Notes under the pieces: model-generated
Told to the model about the DNA's origin: nothing
Database searches by the model: none
What the model saw: only the letters and a program-made list of their open reading frames with translations
Shown here: one piece after another, positions 9,544 to 16,825 of the stretch
Position numbering within the stretch: the stretch's first letter is position 1
Layout: every line of letters begins with the position of its first letter
Translations under genes and position numbers: made by a program
Source: Sphingomonas sp. Root720
GTDB lineage: Bacteria > Pseudomonadota > Alphaproteobacteria > Sphingomonadales > Sphingomonadaceae
Reading direction: 5' to 3'
DNA: 64,000 nucleotides
Assembly (NCBI RefSeq): GCF_001428605.1
Contig: NZ_LMID01000013.1
Coordinates: 39,345-103,344, forward strand

Positions 9544-9560
9544 TGTTGCGACGCACAATA
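9544..9560 (+). promoter_or_regulatory. Putative PhaR operator, copy 1
   Basis: TGTTGCGACGCACAATA contains TGC-GAC-GCA, the TGC-N3-GCA pattern known for the PHA repressor PhaR. It is the inverted complement of the copy at 9587-9603 apart from three central bases, and lies 23 nt upstream of the phasin ATG. Confidence 0.65.
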
Positions 9561-9586
9561 CAGTTTTTTTGAGCCTGCGCAAGATA

Positions 9587-9603
9587 TATTGTGCACTGCA
9601 ACA
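9587..9603 (+). promoter_or_regulatory. Putative PhaR operator, copy 2
   Basis: TATTGTGCACTGCAACA contains TGC-ACT-GCA. Together with copy 1 it forms a large inverted pair in the phasin leader, downstream of the EcfG-type promoter, a position suited to a roadblock repressor. Confidence 0.65.
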
Positions 9604-9663
9604 TAACCGTAACGGCACAGCAATTTTTCGGCAGAAATCCGCGAGCAAAGCGCGCACCCCGCC

Positions 9664-9688
9664 AACGGACGACCGCCTCCGGGGTTCC
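9664..9688 (-). promoter_or_regulatory. EcfG-type stress promoter of phaP
   Basis: On the minus strand GGAAC (9688-9684), a 16-nt spacer and CGTT (9667-9664) match the EcfG consensus. Transcription would start near 9655 and leave a leader of about 135 nt that includes both putative PhaR operators. Confidence 0.6.
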
Positions 9689-9719
9689 GGCGGCTCAACA
9701 ATATTTCGCAGTTGCGCTA

Positions 9720-11477
9720 TCAGGGTGTCCGGACGTAGCGGCCCGGAGCCTCCTCGATCGCCGGCAGCGCGCCCTCCCCCGGCACCCGCGCGCCGGCCAC
9801 CGGCACTTCCGTGGGAGCGAGAGCGCGCACCCAGTCCCGCCAGTCCGGCCACCAGCTGCCCTTGGTCTCCTTGGCTGCGGCTTGGAAGGCCTCCAGCGTC
9901 TCGACCGGCTTCTCGCAGGTCCAATATTGATATTTGCCTGCTTCCGGCGGATTGACGACCCCGGCGATATGCCCCGATCCCGCCAGCACGAACCGCACGG
10001 GGCCCGACAACTGTCCGGTCATCTTCCACACGCTCGTGGAGGGAGCGATATGATCCTCGCGCCCTGCCTGGACATAGGCCGGCGTCTCGATCAGCGTCAG
10101 GTCGACCGGAACGCCGTCGATCGACAAGGCACCCGCCTGGACGAGGCGGTTATCGCGGTAGAAGTCCTCCAGATAGGCACGGTGCCATTTGCCGGGAAGA
10201 TTGGTGGTGTCGCCGTTCCAGTGGAGCAGGTCGAACGCGGGATAGTCCTCGCCCAGCAGATAATTCTGCACGACATAGTGCCAGATCAGGTCGCGGCCGC
10301 GCAGCAGGTTGAAGGTCGCCGCCATGAAACGGCCGTCGAGGACGCCCGAGCCCTGGGTCAGCGCGTCGATCAGCTTCAGCTGCTCGTCGTCGACGAAGAG
10401 GTTGAGGTCGCCCGCATCGCTGAAATCGACCTGGGTGGTGAAGAAGGTGGCACTCCGCACCTTCGCCGCCTCGCCCTTCGCGGCGAGGTAGGCCAGGGCC
10501 ATCGACAAGGCCGTGCCGGCAACGCAATAGCCGATGGCGTGGACATGCTCCACGCCGAGCAGGGCGCGGACCGTGTCGATCGCGTCGACCTGCCCGCGCA
10601 CGACATAATCGTCCATCGTCACGTTGGCCATGCTCTCGTCCGCCGACTTCCACGAGACCACGAAGACCGAGAAGCCCTGCGCGACCGCCCATCGGATGAA
10701 GCTGTTCTTCGGGTTGAGGTCGAGGATGTAGAAGCGGTTGATCCACGGCGGGAAGATCAGCAGCGGTACCTCCACCACGCTTTCGGTGACGGGCGCGTAG
10801 TGGATCAGCTGGTAGAGCGGCGTCTCATGGATCACCTTGCCCGGCGTCGCGGCGATGTTGCGGCCCAGTTCGAACGCCTCGGTGTCGCTGTGGGTCAGCT
10901 TTCCCCGGCCGATATCGGCCAGCATATGGTCCAGCCCGCGCAGCAGGTTCTCGCCGCGCGTCTCGAAGATGCGTTCGAGCACCAGCGGATTGGTCAGCGC
11001 GAAATTGGACGGCGACATCGCGTCGGCGATGACGCGCGTCGCGAATTTCAGTTGTTCGCGCTGCCTGGGCGGCAGCCCTTCCAGGGCATCGATCCCCTTC
11101 AGCCAGGCGTCGCACAGCAAGAGATAGGCATCGGCGATGACGCCGAAGATCGGCGTCTCGCGCCATTGCGTCGCCTTGAACCGCCGGTCGCGCGCCGCCT
11201 CGACCCCCGCTCCTTCCTCGATCAGTTGGCCGAACAGGCCGAGGCTGGCCTTCATCAGCTCGCTCTGCTGGTCGGCCAGCTTCTCGGGATCGGCGAAGAT
11301 GGGAGACGGCAGCGGCAGGTCGCCGGGCGCCCGGGCCATCACCTCCGCCACATGCTCCATCAGCATCTGCTGGGCCTGGCCGATCACCCCGGTCCAATGC
11401 TGAACCTCCTCCAGCGACGGCAAAGCGACAGGATCGCCTTTTCCGGGTGCGCCGCGCTCTTTGCCCATGTCCGACAT
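9720..11477 (-). CDS. phaC: Class I poly(3-hydroxyalkanoate) synthase
   Basis: The 585-residue enzyme polymerises 3-hydroxyacyl-CoA into PHA at the granule surface. The lipase-like box GYCVAGTALS carries the catalytic cysteine at residue 318. The N-terminal domain (PATPGKVIHETPLYQLIHYAP-like strand, PPWINRFYILDL) and the C-terminal region with FVLAGSGHIAGVVNPP and the catalytic histidine are intact. Length is normal for class I, which needs no PhaE or PhaR subunit. The start MSDMGKERG at 11477 is used. It is divergent from alaC and upstream of phaP. Confidence 0.96.
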   Translation of the reverse strand: MSDMGKERGAPGKGDPVALPSLEEVQHWTGVIGQAQQMLMEHVAEVMARAPGDLPLPSPIFADPEKLADQQSELMKASLGLFGQLIEEGAGVEAARDRRFKATQWRETPIFGVIADAYLLLCDAWLKGIDALEGLPPRQREQLKFATRVIADAMSPSNFALTNPLVLERIFETRGENLLRGLDHMLADIGRGKLTHSDTEAFELGRNIAATPGKVIHETPLYQLIHYAPVTESVVEVPLLIFPPWINRFYILDLNPKNSFIRWAVAQGFSVFVVSWKSADESMANVTMDDYVVRGQVDAIDTVRALLGVEHVHAIGYCVAGTALSMALAYLAAKGEAAKVRSATFFTTQVDFSDAGDLNLFVDDEQLKLIDALTQGSGVLDGRFMAATFNLLRGRDLIWHYVVQNYLLGEDYPAFDLLHWNGDTTNLPGKWHRAYLEDFYRDNRLVQAGALSIDGVPVDLTLIETPAYVQAGREDHIAPSTSVWKMTGQLSGPVRFVLAGSGHIAGVVNPPEAGKYQYWTCEKPVETLEAFQAAAKETKGSWWPDWRDWVRALAPTEVPVAGARVPGEGALPAIEEAPGRYVRTP

Positions 11478-11604
11478 GCCAAGTTCCTGCCCAAGCTTTT
11501 TTCACGATGCGCCTGCAATCGGCGCGCAGAATCTGTATAGGTCGCAACGGCGAGCATGGGGGATCGATCCCCGCTCGCCAAGTCCGAAACCCAAAGGAAG
11601 TGCA

Positions 11605-12813
11605 ATGTCCGAGGAATTCTACCGCATCAAGCGCCTGCCCCCCTATGTCATCGCCGAAGTCAACGCGATGCGGGCAGCAGCGCGAGCGCGGGGCGAGGAC
11701 ATCATCGACCTGGGCATGGGCAACCCCGACCTGCCGCCTCCGCAGCACGTCATCGACAAGCTGTGCGAGGTCGCCCGCAAGCCCGATGCGCACGGCTATT
11801 CGGCGTCGAAGGGCATCCTCGGCCTGCGCAAGGCGCAGGCCGGCTATTATCAGCGCCGCTTCGGGGTCGATCTCGATCCCGAGAACGAAATCGTCGTGAC
11901 GCTCGGCTCGAAGGAGGGGCTGGCCAACCTCGCGCAGGCCATCACCGCACCGGGCGACGTGGTGCTGGCACCCAACCCGAGCTACCCGATCCACACCTTC
12001 GGCTTCATCATCGCCGGCGCCACGATCCGCTCGGTTCCGACGACGCCGGACGAACGCTATTGGGAAGCGCTCGATCGCGCGGTGAAGTTCACCGTGCCGA
12101 AGCCGTCGGTGCTCGTCGTCGGCTATCCGTCGAACCCGACCGCCGAGGTGGTCGACCTCGCCTTCTACGAACGACTGGTCGCCTGGGCGAAGGAGCACAA
12201 GATCTGGGTGCTGTCCGACCTCGCTTATTCGGAGCTCTATTATGATGGGGTCCCGACTCCGTCGATCCTGCAAGTGCCAGGCGGCAAGGACGTCGCGGTC
12301 GAGTTCACCTCGATGTCCAAGACCTACAGCATGGCAGGCTGGCGAATGGGCTTCGCGGTCGGCAACAAGCAGCTGATCTCGGCACTGACCCGGGTGAAGT
12401 CCTATCTCGATTATGGTGCCTTCACGCCGATCCAGGCGGCGGCGGTCGCGGCGATCAACGGCCCGCAGGACATCGTCGAAAAGAATCGCGAACTCTACAA
12501 GAAGCGCCGCGACGTGCTGGTCGAGAGCTTCGGCCGCGCCGGATGGGACATTCCGCCGTCGCGAGCGTCGATGTTCTGCTGGGCGCCGTTGCCGCCGGCG
12601 GTCGCGCATCTCGGCAGCCTCGAATTCTCGAAGCAGCTGCTGACCCACGCCGGAGTCGCAGTCGCGCCAGGGGTCGGTTATGGCGAGGATGGCGAAGGCT
12701 ATGTCAGGATCGCGATGGTCGAAAACGAGCAGCGCATCCGGCAGGCGGCGCGCAACGTGAAGCGCTATCTCCAGTCGATGGGTGTCAACGTCGGCTCCAA
12801 GACGGCTGGCTGA
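11605..12813 (+). CDS. alaC: Alanine/diaminopimelate-type aminotransferase (AlaC-like)
   Basis: The 402-residue PLP enzyme matches E. coli AlaC over its whole length: RIKRLPPYVIAEV, GEDIIDLGMGNPDLPPP, HGYSASKGILGLR, SKEGLANL, NPSYPIHTFGFIIAGA and the PLP-lysine region EFTSMSKTYSMAGWRMGFAVGN. AlaC makes alanine from pyruvate and glutamate; relatives act as LL-diaminopimelate aminotransferases, so the annotation of substrate is by homology. The ATG at 11605 has AAAGGAAG at good spacing; the longer frame from 11461 overlaps phaC regulatory DNA. Confidence 0.92.
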   Translation: MSEEFYRIKRLPPYVIAEVNAMRAAARARGEDIIDLGMGNPDLPPPQHVIDKLCEVARKPDAHGYSASKGILGLRKAQAGYYQRRFGVDLDPENEIVVTLGSKEGLANLAQAITAPGDVVLAPNPSYPIHTFGFIIAGATIRSVPTTPDERYWEALDRAVKFTVPKPSVLVVGYPSNPTAEVVDLAFYERLVAWAKEHKIWVLSDLAYSELYYDGVPTPSILQVPGGKDVAVEFTSMSKTYSMAGWRMGFAVGNKQLISALTRVKSYLDYGAFTPIQAAAVAAINGPQDIVEKNRELYKKRRDVLVESFGRAGWDIPPSRASMFCWAPLPPAVAHLGSLEFSKQLLTHAGVAVAPGVGYGEDGEGYVRIAMVENEQRIRQAARNVKRYLQSMGVNVGSKTAG

Positions 12814-12872
12814 GCCGAGGCCTGCCCAGCGGAGCTCCACCCGCTCCGTTGCGGCGCAACATCATTGGCCGA

Positions 12873-12909
12873 CAAAAATAAAAAGGGAGGCGGGTGACCG
12901 CCTCCCTTT
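12873..12909 (-). terminator. Rho-independent terminator of the small exported protein gene
   Basis: A perfect 12-bp stem AAAGGGAGGCGG / CCGCCTCCCTTT with a 4-nt loop lies 22 nt past the stop codon and, on the minus strand, is followed by a T-rich tract (TTTTTATTTTTG). Confidence 0.9.
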
Positions 12910-12931
12910 CCCATACCGGATATGTCGCCGT

Positions 12932-13213
12932 TCAGTTGGCGGCGTAGACCGGGGAGCCGCCGGTGCTGGCGATGGTTGCCGCATCGGCCTTGAACCTGAC
13001 CGGCCACACGCCGACCTGGCCGGTGACCTGGCCATCGCGCAAGCGCAGGCGGAAAGCCTGGCCGCTATTCACGATCGTGCCCGAGATCAGCGTCGATTGG
13101 CCCACCGTCTTGACGTTGTAGTCATAGGTGACACCGTCGCGGGTAAAACTTTCCGCCATCGCCGGCGCCGCGGCGACCGAGGACAGAATGGCGAGTGCAA
13201 AAAAGGTCTTCAT
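12932..13213 (-). CDS. Small exported protein of unknown function
   Basis: The 93-residue protein has a clear signal peptide (MKTFFALAILSSVAAAPAMA) and a short beta-rich mature domain (TRDGVTYDYNVKTVGQSTLISGTIVNSGQAFRLRLRDGQVTG). It is probably periplasmic. The start at 13213 has AGGGAGA 7 nt upstream; a GTG one codon earlier is possible. It has its own strong terminator, so it is expressed alone. I do not recognise the family. Confidence 0.8.
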   Translation of the reverse strand: MKTFFALAILSSVAAAPAMAESFTRDGVTYDYNVKTVGQSTLISGTIVNSGQAFRLRLRDGQVTGQVGVWPVRFKADAATIASTGGSPVYAAN

Positions 13214-13298
13214 CACAATCTCCCTTCAAATGTTGCCAGCAGGTCCTCTTTATTGTGCGGCGCATCATCTAGGGACGGCGACCGTGCGCAATTGATTA

Positions 13299-13341
13299 AG
13301 ATAACGCACCGAGTGCAGATAATGCACTCATTGCGTTATCT
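13299..13341. repeat. Long interrupted palindrome between divergent genes
   Basis: Outer arms AGATAACGCA (13299-13308) and TGCGTTATCT (13332-13341) are perfect complements. Inner arms GAGTGCA (13311-13317) and TGCACTC (13323-13329) close on a 5-nt loop. Total stem is 17 bp with a 2-nt bulge on each side. No T-tract follows on either strand, so it is more likely an operator or structured leader than a terminator. Confidence 0.8.
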
Positions 13342-13394
13342 GCATGCCACAGTGCGAACAGCGTAACTGCGGTGCGCTTGACCGCGCTGGGCGC

Positions 13395-13874
13395 ATGACC
13401 CATGCAGGCGCGATGGGGGACAGCTTCGCACTCGACGACATCGCGCACACCATCCAGCTCGCGATGGCACCCTGCTTCCTGCTCACCGCGATCGGCGCGA
13501 TCCTCAACATGCTGACGGGCCGGCTCGGGCGGGTGGTCGACCGGTCGCGCTGGATCGAACAGAACTTCACGGCGAAGGACGACCCGCGCCATGGACATCA
13601 GGTGCAGCAGCTCCGCTGGATCGACGAACGCATGCGCCACGCCAATCGCGCGCTGGTCCTCTGCACGATCAGCGCGGTGCTGATCTGCATCGTGATCGCC
13701 GGGCTGTTCACGGCGGTCCTGTTCGATCTCGCCCTGGCCCAGCCGATCGCGATCGTCTTCGTGCTGGCGATGCTGCTCCTGATCGTCGGGCTGGGCATCT
13801 TCCTCTACGAGGTACGGATCGCTGTACATGCCACCCGCATCCAGGACGAATTGCTCGAACGCGATGATCGGTGA
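13395..13874 (+). CDS. DUF2721 membrane protein
   Basis: The 159-residue protein has the DUF2721 pattern: an N-terminal DIAHTIQLAMAPCFLLTAIGAILNMLTGRLGRVVDRSR segment with one membrane span, a basic cytoplasmic stretch, then two more spans (ALVLCTISAVLICIVIAGLFTAVLF and IAIVFVLAMLLLIVGLGIFLYEVRIA). Function is unknown. ATGs at 13395 and 13413 are both possible; no clear ribosome site separates them. It overlaps the next gene by 11 nt. Confidence 0.8.
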   Translation: MTHAGAMGDSFALDDIAHTIQLAMAPCFLLTAIGAILNMLTGRLGRVVDRSRWIEQNFTAKDDPRHGHQVQQLRWIDERMRHANRALVLCTISAVLICIVIAGLFTAVLFDLALAQPIAIVFVLAMLLLIVGLGIFLYEVRIAVHATRIQDELLERDDR

Positions 13875-14274
13875 GCGCACCCTGCTGAAGGGCGTCGTCG
13901 CGATCGCCTGCCTCGTCCCGATCCTGACCGGACTCGACGGCGTCCTGCGCGGCGCGGCGATGATGCGGCTCGCCGCGGTGCCAGCGGACCTCGACAGCCA
14001 TTATCGCTATCTCTCGGGCATATTCCTGGTGCTGGGCCTGGCCTTCGCCTCGACGATTCCGGCGATCGAGCGGCAGGGGCCGCGCTTCCGCCTGCTCGGC
14101 GCGATGGTGGTGGTGGGCGGCCTTGCCCGACTGCTGAGCTGGGCAATGGTCGGCGAACCGGGCGTGCCCCACCGGCTTGGTCTGGTCATGGAACTGGTGG
14201 TCGTGCCGCTATTGATGCTGTGGCAGGCGCGTATCGCGCGGCGCGCGGGCAATCGCGACAGGACGGGACGGTAG
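13864..14274 (+). CDS. DUF4345 membrane protein
   Basis: The 136-residue protein has four predicted membrane spans (KGVVAIACLVPILTGLDGVL, YLSGIFLVLGLAFASTI, LLGAMVVVGGLARLLSWAMV, LGLVMELVVVPLLMLWQ) and the HYRYLSGIFLVLG motif seen in DUF4345. Function is unknown. It overlaps the DUF2721 gene and is likely translated by coupling. Confidence 0.8.
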   Translation: MIGERTLLKGVVAIACLVPILTGLDGVLRGAAMMRLAAVPADLDSHYRYLSGIFLVLGLAFASTIPAIERQGPRFRLLGAMVVVGGLARLLSWAMVGEPGVPHRLGLVMELVVVPLLMLWQARIARRAGNRDRTGR

Positions 14275-14275
14275 C

Positions 14276-14317
14276 CCAAAATGAAAAGAGTTGCCGGGGC
14301 CTGGACCCCGGCAACTC
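14276..14317 (-). terminator. Rho-independent terminator of the 18-codon micro-ORF
   Basis: A perfect 12-bp stem GAGTTGCCGGGG / CCCCGGCAACTC with a 6-nt loop is followed on the minus strand by TTTTCATTTT. It lies 50 nt past the micro-ORF stop. On the plus strand the sequence after the stem is not T-rich, so it serves the minus strand. Confidence 0.85.
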
Positions 14318-14366
14318 CTGACATGGTCAGCGGCCGGAGTGCCGGCCCGGAGAACCACCGCGCCTC

Positions 14367-14423
14367 TTAGAAGCGCGTTCCCCGAACGGACAGAACCGAC
14401 CTCCATGCTGAACCATGAGACAT
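14367..14423 (-). CDS. 18-codon micro-ORF with maximal Shine-Dalgarno
   Basis: The reading frame encodes MSHGSAWRSVLSVRGTRF and stops at TAA. The peptide is basic, with no obvious signal or membrane segment. It is preceded by AAAGGAGGTGATCC, complementary to the full 14-nt 3' tail of 16S rRNA, with the GGAGG core 7 nt from ATG. The frame is followed 50 nt later by a perfect intrinsic terminator. No minus-strand gene follows within 1 kb, so it is not an obvious leader peptide of a downstream operon. It could be a made peptide, or an RNA whose purpose is ribosome binding. Confidence 0.6.
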   Translation of the reverse strand: MSHGSAWRSVLSVRGTRF

Positions 14424-14424
14424 C

Positions 14425-14438
14425 GGATCACCTCCTTT
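14425..14438 (-). promoter_or_regulatory. Perfect 14-nt Shine-Dalgarno
   Basis: On the minus strand AAAGGAGGTGATCC pairs with all of the conserved 16S tail GGATCACCTCCTTT. Ordinary genes here pair over 4 to 8 nt. It ends 1 nt before the micro-ORF ATG. Confidence 0.85.
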
Positions 14439-14503
14439 CGCAATGTTGCCGAGGACTCGAACATGGGTCATTGCGCGCTCACGAACAAGCCTTGAAATAT
14501 ATT

Positions 14504-15040
14504 CTATTTTCGGCAATCCTCGATGGCTCGCGCCGGTTCGGCCCAGGCCGGAATCGCCAGGTCCGGAAGCCCGGGGGAGCGCACCGCGATCCGTCCCCGG
14601 CTGAACGCCATCACATCCAGGAAGCCGTCATTGGCGCTGAGGACGACCGCGCTCATCGCCGCGCCGCGGTCCAGGATGTGGCCGGCCGGGAAACGCGCGC
14701 TGCGGCTCGACGCGATGATCTCGATCTGGGTGCTGGTGCCGGCGCGCATGATCGTCACCTGGCGTTTTGTCGCATCGCATTGCACCACGAATTGCGAGGC
14801 CTGCGGGTCGCCGTAGCGCGCGGTCGAGACGGGCGTGCCCGGCACGTAGCGCCACGTTCCAGCCGTCAGGGGCCAGTCCCGCCAGTCGCCGCCATGCGGG
14901 ACCGGAGCGGCCGGCGGCGGCGCGGCGGGCGGCGGTACGGGCACCGGCGGCGATGAGGAAGTGGCGGTGCAGCCGCTAAGGGCCAGCGGCAGCAACAGCA
15001 GCGCTGCGAGCTGCCGGATGTCGATCGGTCGGGAAGCCAT
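14504..15040 (-). CDS. Lipoprotein with Pro-rich linker, unknown function
   Basis: The 178-residue protein has a lipoprotein signal (LLLLPLALSGC, cysteine about residue 24), a Pro/Ala linker and a compact domain of about 115 residues starting WRYVPGTPVSTARYG and ending ARAIEDCR. The same layout (W-Y-V-P start, I-E-I-I-A strand, DCR end) recurs in the neighbouring gene at 15089, so the two are distant paralogs. Likely anchored in the periplasm. Weak ribosome site. Confidence 0.75.
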   Translation of the reverse strand: MASRPIDIRQLAALLLLPLALSGCTATSSSPPVPVPPPAAPPPAAPVPHGGDWRDWPLTAGTWRYVPGTPVSTARYGDPQASQFVVQCDATKRQVTIMRAGTSTQIEIIASSRSARFPAGHILDRGAAMSAVVLSANDGFLDVMAFSRGRIAVRSPGLPDLAIPAWAEPARAIEDCRK

Positions 15041-15088
15041 GTGCCGTCCATGACGGATCGCGGCGGCGAAGGGAACCCCCCGGCGAAC

Positions 15089-15784
15089 TCAGCCGCGGCC
15101 GCGGCAGTCGCGGATCAGACGAACCACTTCGGGACCGACCGGCACGACAGTCTTGCGGTTCGCGTGGAGCTGGATCTGCATCGGCACCGATCCGTCGAGC
15201 GCATTGAAGAACGCGTGGCTAGACGGGAGCGTCGTGGCGATCGTACCTCCGCCATCGGGCGAATAGGTGGCGTCCATCATCAGCCTGACCTTGCCGACGG
15301 TGATCGCCTGCCGGTCGAAATCGCCGGGCGATCCAGTGCCGACCGCGATGATCTCGATCGTCTTTGCGGCGGTGGTGCAGGCAAGCGCATAGCTCCATTG
15401 CCCACCCGTCCTGCTGTAGATCGCACCCGGACCGTCGCCCAGCCGGGGAACATAGTACCAGCGGTTGGGGCGACGGGCATCGACCGGCTCGTCGACGGTC
15501 GCCCCATCGGCCGGCGTCTCGACGGCGACCGCGGGCTTGGCCGCCGCGTCGGGCAGTGCCGCCGCAGGCATATCGGCGGAAGCCGTTCCCGCTCGGGCCA
15601 TGGGCGGCGGGACGGGCCTTTCGGCAGGCTGCGGCGCCTGCCGCGACTGGATAAGCCAGGTAACTCCATAGCCGCCCGCCATCAGCACGACCGCGACCAG
15701 CACCATCACCGCGCGCTTGCGGAAGCCCGAGCGCTTCCGCACCAGCGTGGGTGGTGGATAGCCGATCGGGCCCTGCATGTTCAT
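15089..15784 (-). CDS. Membrane-anchored protein, paralog of the downstream lipoprotein
   Basis: The 231-residue protein has a single membrane span (about residues 25-46, AVMVLVAVVLMAGGYGVTWLI), a Pro/Ala-rich linker and a periplasmic domain beginning RWYYVPRLGDGPGAIYSRTGG and ending VRLIRDCRG. Its ATG overlaps the stop of the preceding gene (ATGA), so the two are co-translated. Function is unknown. Confidence 0.75.
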   Translation of the reverse strand: MNMQGPIGYPPPTLVRKRSGFRKRAVMVLVAVVLMAGGYGVTWLIQSRQAPQPAERPVPPPMARAGTASADMPAAALPDAAAKPAVAVETPADGATVDEPVDARRPNRWYYVPRLGDGPGAIYSRTGGQWSYALACTTAAKTIEIIAVGTGSPGDFDRQAITVGKVRLMMDATYSPDGGGTIATTLPSSHAFFNALDGSVPMQIQLHANRKTVVPVGPEVVRLIRDCRGRG

Positions 15785-16374
15785 TCCGCGTTGAAGGCCG
15801 CCGCGTCGATCGTCACCGGCTTCACGTTGGCGCTCTCGCTCACGGAGATGTCGTAGGAAACGCTCGAGCGCTTGACCTCGGTATGCTCATCATCGTCGAT
15901 GACCTCCGTGATCATGTCGTCGACCTCGGGCATCTGATTGGCCTTGAGGATATGGGTAAAGGACTTGCAGTCGGGGGCGAGCGCCGCCCCGAAGGCATAT
16001 TGGATGATGTAGCGGCCGTCGGGCACGCCATCGATCGACAGCCCCTCCTGCCGGCGCAGGAAGAAGCTGGCGGCCAGGCGGCCCGTGTCGGCATGGCGGA
16101 TCTTGATCAGGGCGTCGCGCATGCCGCTGTTCTGCAGCTCGATGCTGTGCCCCTCGGCGCCGAGCTCCATGTCCCCCGCCAGCTTCCGGCCCGATTCCGG
16201 CGGTGCGGCGCAGACCGGCACGCCGGGATCCTGCGCGGCGGGCAGACCGGCCGCCGCGTCGGCGGCGGCGATCGCGTTCGCACGCGATGGCGGATCAGCC
16301 GCCCCGGCACCCGCGGACATGAGCAAAAGGGCAGTGCCGAGCACGAGGCCCGGCCCACCATGGACCTTCATCAT
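15781..16374 (-). CDS. Exported protein of unknown function
   Basis: The 197-residue protein has a signal peptide (MMKVHGGPGLVLGTALLLMSAGAGAAD) and a mature domain with IRHADTGRLAASFFLRRQEGLSIDGVPDGRYIIQYAFG, which looks like a beta-sandwich that presents a small ligand or metal. It heads a three-gene minus-strand unit with 15089 and 14504, with a 4-nt overlap to the next gene. The first ATG of the MM pair (16374) is preferred. Confidence 0.7.
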   Translation of the reverse strand: MMKVHGGPGLVLGTALLLMSAGAGAADPPSRANAIAAADAAAGLPAAQDPGVPVCAAPPESGRKLAGDMELGAEGHSIELQNSGMRDALIKIRHADTGRLAASFFLRRQEGLSIDGVPDGRYIIQYAFGAALAPDCKSFTHILKANQMPEVDDMITEVIDDDEHTEVKRSSVSYDISVSESANVKPVTIDAAAFNAE

Positions 16375-16445
16375 ATTCCCACCCCGATCAGACGCCACAG
16401 GCGCCTTTTCAAGGTGACATTGTGCGCGATATGTTACGCAAGGGA

Positions 16446-16467
16446 AAGAGTTGAAACGTAAACTCTT
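16446..16467. repeat. Inverted repeat in a divergent promoter region
   Basis: AAGAGTT (16446-16452) and AACTCTT (16461-16467) are perfect complements separated by 8 nt. It lies between the exported-protein operon (minus) and the DUF1801 gene (plus) and could be an operator. Confidence 0.45.
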
Positions 16468-16522
16468 CCTACTTTTGGGCCGTTTTGGCGCGACTTCGAA
16501 CTTTGTGGGACAGCAGCGAGCG

Positions 16523-16825
16523 ATGAAGAGCGATCCCCATATCGACGGCTATATTGACCGAGCCGCGCCCTTTGCCCGCCCGATCCTTGCGGATCTCCGC
16601 GATCTGGTTGGAAAAAACTGCCCCTACGCGGAAGAAACGATCCAATCGGGCTTTCCCCACTTCGTTAACCGCGGCCGCATTCTTTGCGGCAGGGCGGCCT
16701 TCAAGGCGCATGTGGCGTCCGGCTTCCGGCAGAACCGCAGAGAGACCCGCAGCAAGCGGATCGGCACGACGATCGCCCAGCTCGAGGAAGGCAAGCGTCT
16801 CGACTGGAAATATGAGCGCTGCTGA
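16523..16825 (+). CDS. DUF1801/YdhG-type protein with internal in-frame deletion
   Basis: The 100-residue product starts like a DUF1801 protein (DPHIDGYIDRAAPFARPILADLRDLV, EETIQSGFPHF, CGRAAFKAHVASGF) and then jumps to the tail typical of the longer family members (RRETRSKRIGTTIAQLEEGKRLDWKYERC). Full-length relatives are near 190-200 residues with a middle YdeI-like part that is missing here. The reading frame is kept, so it may be a shortened functional form or a decaying gene. The start MKSDPHIDGY at 16523 matches the family; 24 upstream codons of the frame do not. Confidence 0.7.
   Translation: MKSDPHIDGYIDRAAPFARPILADLRDLVGKNCPYAEETIQSGFPHFVNRGRILCGRAAFKAHVASGFRQNRRETRSKRIGTTIAQLEEGKRLDWKYERC

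Noticed and set aside
9591-11540. 649-codon plus-strand open frame
   Set aside because: It is antisense to phaC, whose catalytic motifs are clear on the other strand.
10825-12840. 671-codon minus-strand open frame
   Set aside because: It overlaps alaC antisense and phaC out of frame; both real genes have full family motifs and ribosome sites.
14425-14438. GGATCACCTCCTTT on the plus strand as a piece of 16S rRNA
   Set aside because: Only the last 14 nt match; there is no rRNA sequence before it, and on the other strand it is correctly placed as a Shine-Dalgarno.
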